A DNA stretch of 64,000 nucleotides, from contig NZ_JACRYT010000001.1 in NCBI RefSeq assembly GCF_014333425.1, positions 1-64,000 on the forward strand, in the 5' to 3' direction. Under the pieces are notes generated by a model, which saw only the letters and a program-made list of their open reading frames with translations, searched no databases and was not told the DNA's origin. The DNA comes from Zhenpiania hominis. Lineage in GTDB: Bacteria > Bacillota > Clostridia > Peptostreptococcales > Anaerovoracaceae. Below are positions 7,295 to 16,517 of the stretch, one piece after another (position 1 is the stretch's first letter; every line of letters begins with the position of its first letter). A program made the position numbers and the translations under genes.

Positions 7295-9858
7295 TTGGAT
7301 CCTCCTTTCGTTTTTTCATCGGGTCCCTGCTTTTGTTTCATGGACTCCATGAGACTGCGGCTGGACATACCGGCAATGTGGCGGTGCCGCTTCAGTCGGT
7401 CGTGAATATACTCCAGACAGATTAGATACAGCGCGATGCCGATGATGGAAGCGATCCAGAGTACCAGAAAGACCAGACGCGAGTCGATGCTGAACATCAG
7501 AACCAGGAAAATCAGCGGAATTACAAGAATGCAGAAAAATCCCCGCCGTACGCGCGTTTTGTATTTCGATTCAAAGCGATCGGTTCGCTGTTTGAGTTTT
7601 TTTCGAAAATCCTCCTGATCCGACAAGACCTTTACAATGGTGGCCAGGCGGATATTGGAACGTCCGATGCCGCCGCTTTCTTCGCAGATCATCAGATCCG
7701 TTGCCGCCAGCTTTTTGTCGAACATCAGATTGAGGTTTAAAAACAGCGGGCGTATGGCGATGCCGATCAGCAGAGCCAGAGGTACATAGAGCGCCAGGCA
7801 GAGCAGGCTGACCGCGTAATGGCTGCCGTAGATTCCGGCAAGAGCTTCCCGCATGGCGTCAATTCCATAGGTGAAAGGAAGCAGGGGATGGAGTCCTTGG
7901 AAAAATCCCGGCGTCATTTCAATGGGGTAGGTTCCGGCAGAACCGGGAATCTGCACAATGACCAGGATGACGCTCAGGGCTTTTCCGATGTGCTTAAAGG
8001 TGATGGAAAGCGCGTATATGAGGTTGACATATACAAAAGAAGCCAGCATTCCCGCAAAGAGAAAAGCGGGCGGTGAAACGCACTGCACCCCCAGCAGCAG
8101 AAGGTCGCCAACGCAGATGATCAGGGCCTGGATCTGACCGATGACAATATAAAGGAGCCATCTGCCGAAATAGGCCTGCACCGGCGTGAAACGGGGAATC
8201 CGATTGTCCCGATCCACTTCCAGCCGGAAAATCGCGATCAGAACAATTCCGCCTACCCATATGGCGAGGTTGGTGTAAAAAGGAGCCATGGCGGAACCGT
8301 AGTTCTTCACCGGGTAGAACGCCTCGGTGTCCAGATTTACCGGCGCGGAGATGAAGTCCGCGGCAGATTCGCTGTTGATGTCGGTAAGTTTGAGGAAATC
8401 CTGATAGGCTTTTGAGTCTGAAAGCGCGTTGAGATCCGCAGTGACCTGGGACAGACGGGTCTGAACGGATTCCACGGCGCGTTTTGTGCCGGATACGGCG
8501 GACTTTGTATCGCGGAAACTCTGATCCAGACTTCCGACGATTTCCTTCATTTGTTCCGCGGAAGGGGAAACGCCGGAGAGAATTCCGGAAAGCAGGCCGG
8601 AAGTGTGGGACACCGAATCCAGGGAATGGTTTAAAGAAGGAAGCCCTTCCTTTTCAAAGGAACGTCTGGCCTTTTTGAGAGCCGCGCGGTTTTCTTTCAG
8701 CGAAGAAGCGATGCCGGAGGAAGCGGTTTCGGTGGAATTCAAAAGGTTTCCGATTCCTTTGTTTCCGGACTGAAGCTGCTTGAGCAGAGTTTGGTGACGT
8801 TGATTGTCCGCCTGCAGAGTACGGATTGCTTCGGATATCTTTGAGGACGCGCTGCCTGGGAGCAATTCGTCCAGAGCTTTCAACTGTTCGATGATCTTCT
8901 GGTTCTGCTGCAGGAGGCTCTGCAGCGAACGGATCATCTGATCGACATTTGTATTGACCGTCTGCGCCGTCGTGTTCAGACTGCTGATGTTGGAAACAGC
9001 CGTATTTCCGAGGCTTTGCAGCAGAGCGTCTCCATCGCTGAGGGTTCCGCCGAAGGAAAGAGAAAAGGCAGAAACATTCTTCCGGATGGAGGAGAGCAGA
9101 TCCGACGCGTTGTCCAGGGATTCCGCGCCGGATTCGGCAGTTGTTTTTACATCGTCGAGCAGCGCGTTCGCGTCCTTTGTTCCATCGATCCCCTTGTCAA
9201 GGGCTGTCAGAAGGTTTCCAAGAACCTTCTGATAATGATCCAGATTTTGATTGACGCGATCTAATTTGGAAAGAGCGCTTTCTTTGGCCGCGGAAAACTC
9301 CCCGGTCAGCAGAGACGCGGAATCTTCGATCAGTCCGGACACCGTTTCCGCCGCAATCGCGACAAAGGTCGTATTGATTTCCTCCTGAATGGTCGAAGCG
9401 CCGGTATCCGTAATTTTCGGCGCGATGGCGTTTTTCTTTTCGTTTAGATAGTACAGGATTTGAGGCCGTTCGATCTTACCGGAAAAAACGCTGACAAGGG
9501 AGCTGCTGAAATCTTCCGGAATCACAATGGCAGCGTAATAATCGCCGGAACGGACGCCTTTCACCGCTTCTGTTTCCGTCACAAAGCGCCAGCCCAGTTC
9601 CCGGTTTTTACGCAGGTTCTTTACAATTTCATTTCCCGCGTCCAGCGTTCCCGCCGCTCCGCCTGCTACGCCCTGATCCAGGTTGGCGACCGCGATGCGG
9701 ATGTTCTGCGTATTACTGTACGGATCGTAGTTCGCCGCGATATTGAACCACGCGTATAAAGACGGAATCAGGCAGATTCCGATTACGACAAGGAGCGCAA
9801 CCCAGTTGTGCGTAATTCGCCGGATATCCCGTTTAAAAATTTGAACGATCGTCTTCAT
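7291..9858 (-). CDS. YhgE/Pip family membrane protein (first of a tandem pair, extended C-terminus)
   Basis: This 855-residue protein has the same architecture as its downstream partner: LYAWFNIAANYDPYSNT at the N-terminus, a long coiled-coil ectodomain, then an ABC-2-like membrane block. About 110 further residues carry two more predicted helices and a basic tail. The N-terminal 190 residues are clearly homologous to the partner, so the pair arose by duplication. ATG 9858 follows an AGGGG site. The two-gene unit has no visible regulator beside it. Related genes are often found next to TetR regulators or type VII-like secretion genes; neither is present here. Confidence 0.85.
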   Translation of the reverse strand: MKTIVQIFKRDIRRITHNWVALLVVIGICLIPSLYAWFNIAANYDPYSNTQNIRIAVANLDQGVAGGAAGTLDAGNEIVKNLRKNRELGWRFVTETEAVKGVRSGDYYAAIVIPEDFSSSLVSVFSGKIERPQILYYLNEKKNAIAPKITDTGASTIQEEINTTFVAIAAETVSGLIEDSASLLTGEFSAAKESALSKLDRVNQNLDHYQKVLGNLLTALDKGIDGTKDANALLDDVKTTAESGAESLDNASDLLSSIRKNVSAFSLSFGGTLSDGDALLQSLGNTAVSNISSLNTTAQTVNTNVDQMIRSLQSLLQQNQKIIEQLKALDELLPGSASSKISEAIRTLQADNQRHQTLLKQLQSGNKGIGNLLNSTETASSGIASSLKENRAALKKARRSFEKEGLPSLNHSLDSVSHTSGLLSGILSGVSPSAEQMKEIVGSLDQSFRDTKSAVSGTKRAVESVQTRLSQVTADLNALSDSKAYQDFLKLTDINSESAADFISAPVNLDTEAFYPVKNYGSAMAPFYTNLAIWVGGIVLIAIFRLEVDRDNRIPRFTPVQAYFGRWLLYIVIGQIQALIICVGDLLLLGVQCVSPPAFLFAGMLASFVYVNLIYALSITFKHIGKALSVILVIVQIPGSAGTYPIEMTPGFFQGLHPLLPFTYGIDAMREALAGIYGSHYAVSLLCLALYVPLALLIGIAIRPLFLNLNLMFDKKLAATDLMICEESGGIGRSNIRLATIVKVLSDQEDFRKKLKQRTDRFESKYKTRVRRGFFCILVIPLIFLVLMFSIDSRLVFLVLWIASIIGIALYLICLEYIHDRLKRHRHIAGMSSRSLMESMKQKQGPDEKTKGGSK

Positions 9859-10034
9859 TTACTACCCCTTTTATCTGTAAACCGTATGCCCCTGACGGGA
9901 CAACTTGAAGGTATTATAACAGAGAATTCAGGTAGAGTCACTATTCTAAAAGGGGAAATGTGTCTTTGGGGAAAAGGCGGAAAATTCGGAAAGAGAGGAG
10001 GGGAAAATTGAGAAAAAATCAACTATTTTCTATA

Positions 10035-10084
10035 TTGACAAAAATGAAAATAGATCATATTATAAAAGTATCAATTGATACTTT
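10035..10084 (+). promoter_or_regulatory. Promoter and 20-bp perfect palindromic operator of the toxin-antitoxin pair
   Basis: TTGACA (10035-10040), a 17-bp spacer and TATTAT (10058-10063) form a promoter. Directly after it lies AAAGTATCAATTGATACTTT (10065-10084), a perfect 20-bp inverted repeat placed over the expected transcription start. The downstream HTH-bearing antitoxin is the obvious ligand, giving autorepression. Confidence 0.8.
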
Positions 10085-10101
10085 CGGGGAAGGGGGGTAA
10101 A

Positions 10102-10338
10102 TTGGAGAATGGGATTAAAGCACGAATTGAAAGTGAAATAGATGTTAAAGCATATCGTTTCCCCAAGAGAAGTGAAATGCGTGAATTTGGGAAAGTCTAT
10201 AATGGAAAAGATGAAGTATATATTAAAATAAGAGTAGAACTTTTAGGAATGTATGGAAATGCTACAACATTTGTTATGTCATTTCATTTTGCAGAGAAAC
10301 CGTTTGCACCGGACGTATTCCCTTATAGAAAGAATTAG
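10102..10338 (+). CDS. Small protein, probable toxin of a PanAT pair
   Basis: This is a 78-residue soluble protein with no motif I recognise. TTG 10102 is taken as the start because an AAGGGGGG ribosome binding site (10090-10097) precedes it at 4-5 nt; the frame can be extended to TTG 10075, but that codon lies within the operator. It is 11 bp before a Panacea-domain antitoxin and shares its promoter and operator, the usual layout of PanAT systems. There the small partner is the toxin and varies widely in sequence. The two genes are notably AT-rich against their neighbours, a sign of transfer. Toxicity is inferred only from context. Confidence 0.6.
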   Translation: MENGIKARIESEIDVKAYRFPKRSEMREFGKVYNGKDEVYIKIRVELLGMYGNATTFVMSFHFAEKPFAPDVFPYRKN

Positions 10339-10349
10339 GAGATGTTTTC

Positions 10350-11378
10350 ATGAACATGAAAGTCATAAAAAGTGAAAATTGTTTATGCTCCTGCTGTATG
10401 GAAGAGCACGAAGTAAAAACAGTCCTTGTGACTGAAAAGGCGACTTTTAAGAATGTGAAAGTGGAATATATAGCCTCTTATTTATATTGTGATGTGGCAG
10501 AAGAGTTATATATGAATGAGAAGCAGATGCAAGAAAACGATATACATCTTAAGGACACATACAGAAAAAAAGAAGGGCTCTTAACATCTGACGAAATCAG
10601 TGCAATTCGTGCAAAGTATGATATCAGTCAGAAAGATTTATGTATTATACTTGGCTGGGGGGAAAAAACGATTACCAGGTATGAGAGCCATCAGGTACAA
10701 GATAAGGCGCATGATACAATTTTGAAAAAACTTGCTCAGGATCCGGCATGGTTTTTATCACTGTTGAATGATGCGAAAGAAAGTTTGTCAGAAGAGTCTT
10801 ACCGAAAATCTTTAGAGGCAGCAACGGCTCTTTACGAGAAAGATCAGGATTCTTATTTGCGTAAGACGATAGAGGCATATTATGCAAAATTCCATGGGAA
10901 TCGGTTGCTTCATGGAAATGCAAGTCTCGCATTGGATAAAGTTGTAGATGTCATACGTTATTTTGCTGCTTCTGATCAGATTACGAGTCTTTATAAGGTA
11001 AAACTAATGAAACTCATGTGGTATGCAGATGCACTTGCTTATAAGAAAAGAGGTTTTTCTATAACGGGATTAGTCTATCAGGCACTTCCGATGGGGGCAG
11101 TGCCGATAGCGCATAATCTTATTATTGATCTTAAAGGTGTTCCTTGTGAAGAAGTGGAAATTGCGGAAATAAATGCGTATCATTTTTCTTTAAATGAAAA
11201 AATCTCCTTCCCATCGCTTTCAGATGCTGATAAAAGTATTTTGGATATTGTTATTAGGAAACTTGGAAAAATGACCAAAAATGAAATTGTCGAATTTATG
11301 CACAAGGAACAAGCTTACATCTGTACTCATCTTAGAGATGAAATTTCGTTTGAATACGCAGAAAAATTGCAGATTTGA
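10350..11378 (+). CDS. Panacea (SocA-like, DUF4065) antitoxin with zinc-finger and HTH
   Basis: This 342-residue protein has three parts. An N-terminal MqsA-type zinc finger carries CLCSCC then a later Cys. A Cro/Xre-like helix-turn-helix spans about residues 78-110 (ISQKDLCIILGWGEKTITRYES). A C-terminal Panacea/DUF4065 domain runs from about residue 190 (LYKVKLMKLMWYADALAYK). Proteins of this build are PanA antitoxins, which neutralise diverse toxins through the Panacea domain and bind their own promoter through the HTH. It lies directly after the small partner gene, and the palindrome at 10065-10084 is its likely site. Confidence 0.85.
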   Translation: MNMKVIKSENCLCSCCMEEHEVKTVLVTEKATFKNVKVEYIASYLYCDVAEELYMNEKQMQENDIHLKDTYRKKEGLLTSDEISAIRAKYDISQKDLCIILGWGEKTITRYESHQVQDKAHDTILKKLAQDPAWFLSLLNDAKESLSEESYRKSLEAATALYEKDQDSYLRKTIEAYYAKFHGNRLLHGNASLALDKVVDVIRYFAASDQITSLYKVKLMKLMWYADALAYKKRGFSITGLVYQALPMGAVPIAHNLIIDLKGVPCEEVEIAEINAYHFSLNEKISFPSLSDADKSILDIVIRKLGKMTKNEIVEFMHKEQAYICTHLRDEISFEYAEKLQI

Positions 11379-11477
11379 TTAAAAAATTTTTTTCTTATCA
11401 TCAGAAGTGCTGCCGGAGAAAGAGCCGGAAGCGGAGTTCCCGATATATACAGCGTATGGAACCAGCAGGGATGGGAA

Positions 11478-11500
11478 CCTGCGGGACGGCTTCCCGCAGG
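11478..11500. terminator. Hairpin beyond the trp operon end
   Basis: A 9-bp perfect stem, CCTGCGGGA/TCCCGCAGG with a 5-nt loop, lies 38 bases past the trpA stop between the convergent trp and PanA genes. No T-run follows on the minus strand, so it may protect the 3' end of the mRNA rather than terminate alone. Confidence 0.5.
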
Positions 11501-11537
11501 CTCTATCTTATGCGGTTTTGAAAGTTGAACCCGCTCC

Positions 11538-12326
11538 TCAGATTTCACTGCAAGTTTCCCGCAGAGCTCCTTTCATTTCCCGTACATATTCGCCGATATA
11601 AGGCGGCGCGTCTTTTCCGTACTTTTCCAACAGCTTGATAATCGCCGAACCGACGATGGCTCCATCGGAGAGAGCGGCCATGGCTTTCGCCTGCTGCGGC
11701 GTGGAGATACCGAAACCGATGGCACAGGGAATATCTGTGTTTTGGCGGACAATGGAAAGGATGGAAGCGAGATCTGTCTTGATTTCCGTCCGGGTTCCGG
11801 TCACGCCCATGCTGGAAACGATGTAGAGAAAGCCTTCTGCCTCTCTGGCGATTTTCGCCGTGCGATCTTCGGAAGTCGGGGCGATGAGAGAGATTAAATC
11901 AACTCCATACTTATGGCAGTCAGGCAGAAACTCTTCTTTTTCTTCATAGGGCAGATCCGGCAGGATCAGTCCGTCGATTCCGATTTCTCCGCAGATGCGG
12001 ATAAACCGATCCGCGCCGTAGGAAAACACCACATTGGCGTAAGTCATAAATACCAGCGGGATTTTCACATCGCGGCGCAGTTCCCGCACAAGCTGAAAGA
12101 TATCGTCCGTCGTTACGCCTCCCTGGAGCGCCCGCAGGTTGGCGCCCTGGATAACAGGCCCTTCAGCGGTGGGATCGGAAAAAGGGATCCCCAGTTCAAT
12201 AAGATCGGCTCCGTTTTCTACGGCAGCCCGTACAGCCGCGGCGGTAGTTTCCAGATCCGGATCGCCACAGGTAATAAAAGGAATAAACGCTTTACCGTTT
12301 TCAAATGCTGCTTTGATATTACTCAT
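11538..12326 (-). CDS. trpA: Tryptophan synthase alpha chain
   Basis: This 262-residue TIM barrel cleaves indole-3-glycerol phosphate to indole and glyceraldehyde 3-phosphate in the alpha2beta2 synthase. The signature [17 protein letters not shown] carries the catalytic Asp, and the catalytic Glu lies in the preceding strand (residues around LIELG). The phosphate-binding GFGIS and GSAII loops are present. The start overlaps the trpB stop by 8 bp. It is the last gene of trpEGDCFBA. A diverged copy of its last 25 conserved codons lies at 5038-5112. Confidence 0.96.
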   Translation of the reverse strand: MSNIKAAFENGKAFIPFITCGDPDLETTAAAVRAAVENGADLIELGIPFSDPTAEGPVIQGANLRALQGGVTTDDIFQLVRELRRDVKIPLVFMTYANVVFSYGADRFIRICGEIGIDGLILPDLPYEEKEEFLPDCHKYGVDLISLIAPTSEDRTAKIAREAEGFLYIVSSMGVTGTRTEIKTDLASILSIVRQNTDIPCAIGFGISTPQQAKAMAALSDGAIVGSAIIKLLEKYGKDAPPYIGEYVREMKGALRETCSEI

Positions 12327-13509
12327 GAAGATCCTCCCCTCTGTATCTTGCGATGGCCGCGCAGTCCTTGTCTCCCCGGCCGGATATGGTAATAACGAGT
12401 ATCTGATCCCGGCGCATGTCCGGCGCGATTTTCATGGCGTGGACTACTGCGTGAGCCGATTCGATGGCGGGAATGATGCCTTCGGTCTTTGCCAGATACT
12501 CAAAGGCGCGGACCGCTTCCTCATCGGTGACGGGCACATATAGAGCGCGGCCGATATCGTGAAGATGAGCGTGTTCCGGACCGATTCCCGGATAGTCCAG
12601 CCCCGCGGAAATGGAGTAAACCGGGGCGATCTGACCGTATTCGTCCTGGCAGAAATAGGATTTCATTCCGTGAAAGATGCCGACTCTGCCCGTATTGATG
12701 GTGGCCGCGGTTTCAAATCCGTCGATTCCCCGGCCGGCGGCTTCACAGCCGATGAGAGCCACGTCTTCATCTTCGATGAAGTGATAAAAGCTTCCAATAG
12801 CGTTAGAACCACCGCCGACACAGGCAATCACCGCGTCAGGAAGCCGTCCTTCCTTTTCCAGGATCTGCTGGCGGATTTCTTTGGAAATAACCGCCTGAAA
12901 GTCCCGCACAATCATCGGGAAGGGGTGAGGTCCCATAACCGAGCCGAGACAGTAGTGGGTGTCGTCGATGCGGCTGGTCCATTCCCGCATGGCTTCGGAA
13001 ACCGCGTCTTTCAGGGTAGCGGTCCCCGTTGTTACCGGAACGACCTTCGCCCCCAAAAGGCGCATGCGGTACACATTGAGAGCCTGCCGGATCGTATCTT
13101 CTTCTCCCATGAATACAACGCACTCCATATCCATCAGAGCGGCGGCAGTTGCTGTGGCGACTCCGTGCTGGCCGGCTCCGGTTTCGGCGATCAGACGGGT
13201 TTTTCCCATTTTTTTCGCCAGCAGCGCCTGGCCGAGCACATTGTTGATCTTATGGGCGCCGGTGTGATTCAAATCCTCCCGCTTCAGATAGATCCTGGCG
13301 CCGCCCAGATCCTCGGTCATGCGTTTGGCGTAATACAGCCGGGAGGGACGGCTCGCGTATTCGCACAGCAATTCGTTCAGTTCCCGATTGAATTCCGGAT
13401 CATTTTTGTAGAATTCGTAGGCATCTTCCAGTTCAATAACAGCGTTCATCAGGGTCTCCGGGATGTACTGCCCACCGTGGATGCCAAAGCGTCCTTTTTG
13501 ATTTATCAT
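12319..13509 (-). CDS. trpB: Tryptophan synthase beta chain
   Basis: This 396-residue PLP enzyme condenses indole with serine. The PLP lysine is in HTGAHKINN, the phosphate-binding loop is GGGSNAIGS, and the catalytic Glu follows [10 protein letters not shown]. It is a standard TrpB1, not the longer TrpB2 form. ATG 13509 is preferred over an upstream in-frame ATG (13551): the sequence from [15 protein letters not shown] fits the family start, and GGAAAGGAAG precedes it. It begins one base after the trpF stop. Confidence 0.96.
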   Translation of the reverse strand: MINQKGRFGIHGGQYIPETLMNAVIELEDAYEFYKNDPEFNRELNELLCEYASRPSRLYYAKRMTEDLGGARIYLKREDLNHTGAHKINNVLGQALLAKKMGKTRLIAETGAGQHGVATATAAALMDMECVVFMGEEDTIRQALNVYRMRLLGAKVVPVTTGTATLKDAVSEAMREWTSRIDDTHYCLGSVMGPHPFPMIVRDFQAVISKEIRQQILEKEGRLPDAVIACVGGGSNAIGSFYHFIEDEDVALIGCEAAGRGIDGFETAATINTGRVGIFHGMKSYFCQDEYGQIAPVYSISAGLDYPGIGPEHAHLHDIGRALYVPVTDEEAVRAFEYLAKTEGIIPAIESAHAVVHAMKIAPDMRRDQILVITISGRGDKDCAAIARYRGEDLHE

Positions 13510-13510
13510 T

Positions 13511-14128
13511 TCACAACTTCCTTTCCGCCGCGCCGCGGACAGCGCGGACAAAATCGTTCATTTTCTGTATATCTTTTACTCCATCCGTCTCAATACCGGA
13601 ACTGACGTCCACCCCATAAGGGGCAAGACGCCGGATCGCGTCTGCCGCGTTTTCGGGAGAGAGACCGCCGGCGAGAAACCATGGCCTTCGGATCGGTTCC
13701 AGCAGATCCCAGTCAAAAACCGTTCCTGTTCCTCCGCCTCCGGAATCCAGGAGGATAAGATCGGCGGGGCTTTCGCAGGCAATCCGGACATCCTGAGGCG
13801 TTTTTACGGAGAAGGCTTTGATAATGGGACAGGAAGCAAGTTCCCGCAGCTTTCGGAGAAAGTCTTCGTCTTCGGAACCATGCAGTTGGACAACATCGAT
13901 GATGCCGGAGCGAACCAGATCGGCAATCGCTTCCGGAGATTCATTTACAAAGACGCCGACGGGGGAAATCCCTTTGTTCAGTCTGGCGCGAAGTTTCCGA
14001 GCCTGTGCAGGGTCGACATACCGCCTGCTTTTTTTCGCGAAAACAAAACCAATATATTCCGGATTTAAGCGGTTCGCGGCTTCAATATCGCAGATTCTTG
14101 CAAGGCCGCAGAGTTTCAGCTTTGTCAT
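13511..14128 (-). CDS. trpF: Phosphoribosylanthranilate isomerase
   Basis: This 205-residue TIM-barrel enzyme converts phosphoribosylanthranilate to the carboxyphenylamino-deoxyribulose phosphate used by TrpC. The catalytic Cys is in KLCGL at the N-terminus and the catalytic Asp is in [10 protein letters not shown]. The start overlaps trpC by ATGA. It is a separate gene here, not fused to trpC. Confidence 0.95.
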   Translation of the reverse strand: MTKLKLCGLARICDIEAANRLNPEYIGFVFAKKSRRYVDPAQARKLRARLNKGISPVGVFVNESPEAIADLVRSGIIDVVQLHGSEDEDFLRKLRELASCPIIKAFSVKTPQDVRIACESPADLILLDSGGGGTGTVFDWDLLEPIRRPWFLAGGLSPENAADAIRRLAPYGVDVSSGIETDGVKDIQKMNDFVRAVRGAAERKL

Positions 14129-14907
14129 ACTTCCCTCCTCAGTTCCGCCAGTTTGGAAGACTTATCCGGCGCGCGCATCAGGGCTTCTCCGACGAGGACA
14201 GCGTCCGCTCCGATTTCTCGCAGCCGTCGGACATCCTCGCCATCCTTCACGCCGCTTTCCGATACAAAGAGTACATTTGGAGGAATCAGTTCCCGGAGCC
14301 TGCGGCTGTTCTCCGTATCTACGGAAAAGTCTCGGAGATTTCGGTTGTTAACGCCGATGAGCCGGGCGCCGCAGGAAAGGGCAGTTTTCACTTCCTGCTC
14401 GTCGTGCGCTTCGACAAGGGCGGAAAGCCCCAACCGGTCGCAGATTTGCAGATAACGCCCGATTTTCTCACGGCTGAGAATCGAAACGATGAGGAGCACT
14501 GCCGATGCTCCCAGCAGTTTTGCTTCATAGATCATATATTCATCCACGGTAAAGTCCTTTCTCAGACAGGGAATGGATACGGAGCCGGCGATTTCTTTCA
14601 GATAATCGTCTTTCCCCAGAAACCATTTCGGTTCTGTGAGGACCGAGATACAGTCGGCGCCGGCGTCTTCGTACTCTTTCGCAATCTGCAGATAAGGAAA
14701 CTCCGGAGCAATCAGCCCTTTGGAAGGAGAAGCCTTCTTGCATTCGCAGATAAACGCGATGTCCGGTTTTTTCAACGCGTTTTCAAACGCGAAGTTCCCC
14801 TGGGGGAACGTGTCCGCCAGGTATTTGATTTGATCCGGCGGCAGGAGCTCTTTGGCGTTTCGGACGCGAAGCCGGGCGTAATCCGCCAGCTGATCGAGAA
14901 TGTTCAT
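14125..14907 (-). CDS. trpC: Indole-3-glycerol-phosphate synthase
   Basis: This 260-residue TIM barrel performs the ring-closing decarboxylation. The motif ECKKASPSKG contains the catalytic lysine. LRKDF carries the second catalytic lysine, and VNNRNL and SESGV provide the phosphate and glutamate sites. It follows trpD by a few bases and is coupled to trpF by ATGA. Confidence 0.96.
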   Translation of the reverse strand: MNILDQLADYARLRVRNAKELLPPDQIKYLADTFPQGNFAFENALKKPDIAFICECKKASPSKGLIAPEFPYLQIAKEYEDAGADCISVLTEPKWFLGKDDYLKEIAGSVSIPCLRKDFTVDEYMIYEAKLLGASAVLLIVSILSREKIGRYLQICDRLGLSALVEAHDEQEVKTALSCGARLIGVNNRNLRDFSVDTENSRRLRELIPPNVLFVSESGVKDGEDVRRLREIGADAVLVGEALMRAPDKSSKLAELRREV

Positions 14908-14911
14908 GGGT

Positions 14912-15937
14912 CTATCCCTCCCTCTGGTTGCTGATGATCCTTACTTTTTCAAGGGTTTCGAGAGCCGCGCCCGAATCAATCAGCTGGGCGGCCAGGGCGA
15001 TGCCCTCTTTGAACGTGTTCGCCTTTCCCCCGATATAAAGGGAGGCTCCGGCATTCATCAGCACCGCGTTCCGTCTGTGGCCCTGCTCCCCTTTGAGGAT
15101 GCTTGTGGTGATTTCCGCGTTTTCCTGAGGCGTGCCTCCACGAAGATCGGCTTTTTCGCATCGGGAAAGACCGAAATCTTCCGGCGCGATGGTGTAGGTT
15201 TTGTACCAGCCGTCCTTGCATTCGCAGATTGTAGTGGGAGCACTGAGGGAGATTTCATCCAGTTTGTCCTGGCCGTAAACCACCATGCCACGCCGCACGC
15301 CCAGGCTCATCAGCACCTGAGCCAGTGGCTCCACCAGGTATTCGTCATATACGCCCAGCAGCTGCATGGAAGGGCTTCCCGGATTGGTGAGGGGACCCAG
15401 AATATTAAAGACTGTGCGAAATCCCAGCTCTTTGCGAATCGCGCCTACATATTTCATGGATGTATGGTATTTCTGGGCGAAGAAAAAGCACAGGCCCGCT
15501 TCTTTGAGCAGTTTTCGGCACAATTCCGGGCTCTGCTGGATGTTGACGCCAAGAGCTTCCAGGCAGTCCGCCGTACCGCACTGAGAGGAAGCCGCCCGGT
15601 TCCCATGTTTGGCGACCTTCATGCCTCCCGCGGCAGCCACCAGGGCGGAAGTGGTGGAAATGTTGAAGCTGTGGGCTCCGTCCCCGCCGGTTCCGACGAT
15701 TTCAAAGAGATCGTCTCCAGCCTCCACTTTGGTGGCGCTGTCCCGCATGGCCGCGGCGCAGCCCGCGATTTCCACGATGGTTTCAGCTTTGGTGCTTTTT
15801 GTGGAAAGGGCGGCCAGGAACGCCGCGTTCTGGGTGGCGGTAGTCTGTCCGGTCATAATTTCACTCATAACGCTGTAAGCTTCGTCATAGGTAAGGTCTT
15901 CTTTATTTACAATTTTTACGATTGCTTCTTTAATCAT
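14912..15937 (-). CDS. trpD: Anthranilate phosphoribosyltransferase
   Basis: This 341-residue enzyme transfers phosphoribose from PRPP to anthranilate. The PRPP-binding GTGGDG and the KHGNRAASS loop are both present. ATG 15937, with GGAGGAGGCTCCC before it, is preferred over the longer frame from 15988. It overlaps the end of trpG by 8 bp, consistent with translational coupling. Confidence 0.95.
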   Translation of the reverse strand: MIKEAIVKIVNKEDLTYDEAYSVMSEIMTGQTTATQNAAFLAALSTKSTKAETIVEIAGCAAAMRDSATKVEAGDDLFEIVGTGGDGAHSFNISTTSALVAAAGGMKVAKHGNRAASSQCGTADCLEALGVNIQQSPELCRKLLKEAGLCFFFAQKYHTSMKYVGAIRKELGFRTVFNILGPLTNPGSPSMQLLGVYDEYLVEPLAQVLMSLGVRRGMVVYGQDKLDEISLSAPTTICECKDGWYKTYTIAPEDFGLSRCEKADLRGGTPQENAEITTSILKGEQGHRRNAVLMNAGASLYIGGKANTFKEGIALAAQLIDSGAALETLEKVRIISNQREG

Positions 15938-16517
15938 GGGAGCCTCCTCCGGTATATTTGATAAAATTTTCCAACATGGTTTTTCCATCCGGCGTCATAA
16001 TGGATTCCGGATGGAACTGAACGCCGTAGATGGGGTATTCCGTATGCTGCACAGCCATTACTTCCCCGTCCTCCGTTTCCGCGGTAATATTCAGGCAGGA
16101 TGGAAGGGTCTCAGGGTCTACGGCAAGGGAATGATAACGGGCCACGGGAGCTGTTTTGGGACATCGCTGAAACAGCGGGCTGGTTTTGTCAAAGCGGACT
16201 TTGGACTGCTTGCCGTGCATCAGGGTACGGGCGTAGGTGATATCGGCTCCAAAGGCGGCGCAAATGGCCTGATGGCCGAGACAGACTCCCAGCATGGGAA
16301 TTTCCGGTCCCAGAGCTGTTACCGCTTCCATGAGAATTCCCGCGTCCTCCGGCCTGCCCGGACCGGGGGAGAGAATGACACGATCCGGCCTCAGGGTCTT
16401 TATCTGATCGGTTGTCATTTCGTCGTTTCGGATGACCCGGATATCCGGATCGATGCTCCCGATCAGCTGGTACAGGTTATAAGAAAAACTGTCGTAATTA
16501 TCAATGAGTAAAATCAT
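15930..16517 (-). CDS. trpG: Anthranilate synthase glutamine amidotransferase subunit
   Basis: This 195-residue class I amidotransferase supplies ammonia to TrpE. The nucleophilic Cys is in GVCLGHQAI and the His/Glu pair is in VQFHPES. It is a stand-alone TrpG, not fused to TrpD or TrpE. Its start overlaps the trpE stop by ATGA. In this organism it may also serve PabB, but no pab genes are in view. Confidence 0.95.
   Translation of the reverse strand: MILLIDNYDSFSYNLYQLIGSIDPDIRVIRNDEMTTDQIKTLRPDRVILSPGPGRPEDAGILMEAVTALGPEIPMLGVCLGHQAICAAFGADITYARTLMHGKQSKVRFDKTSPLFQRCPKTAPVARYHSLAVDPETLPSCLNITAETEDGEVMAVQHTEYPIYGVQFHPESIMTPDGKTMLENFIKYTGGGSHD

Noticed and set aside
14005..16511. Long plus-strand frames opposite trpC, trpD and trpG (309, 353 and 191 codons)
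   Set aside because: These are antisense shadows of GC-rich codon use in the trp operon. The minus-strand proteins are full-length, motif-complete enzymes.
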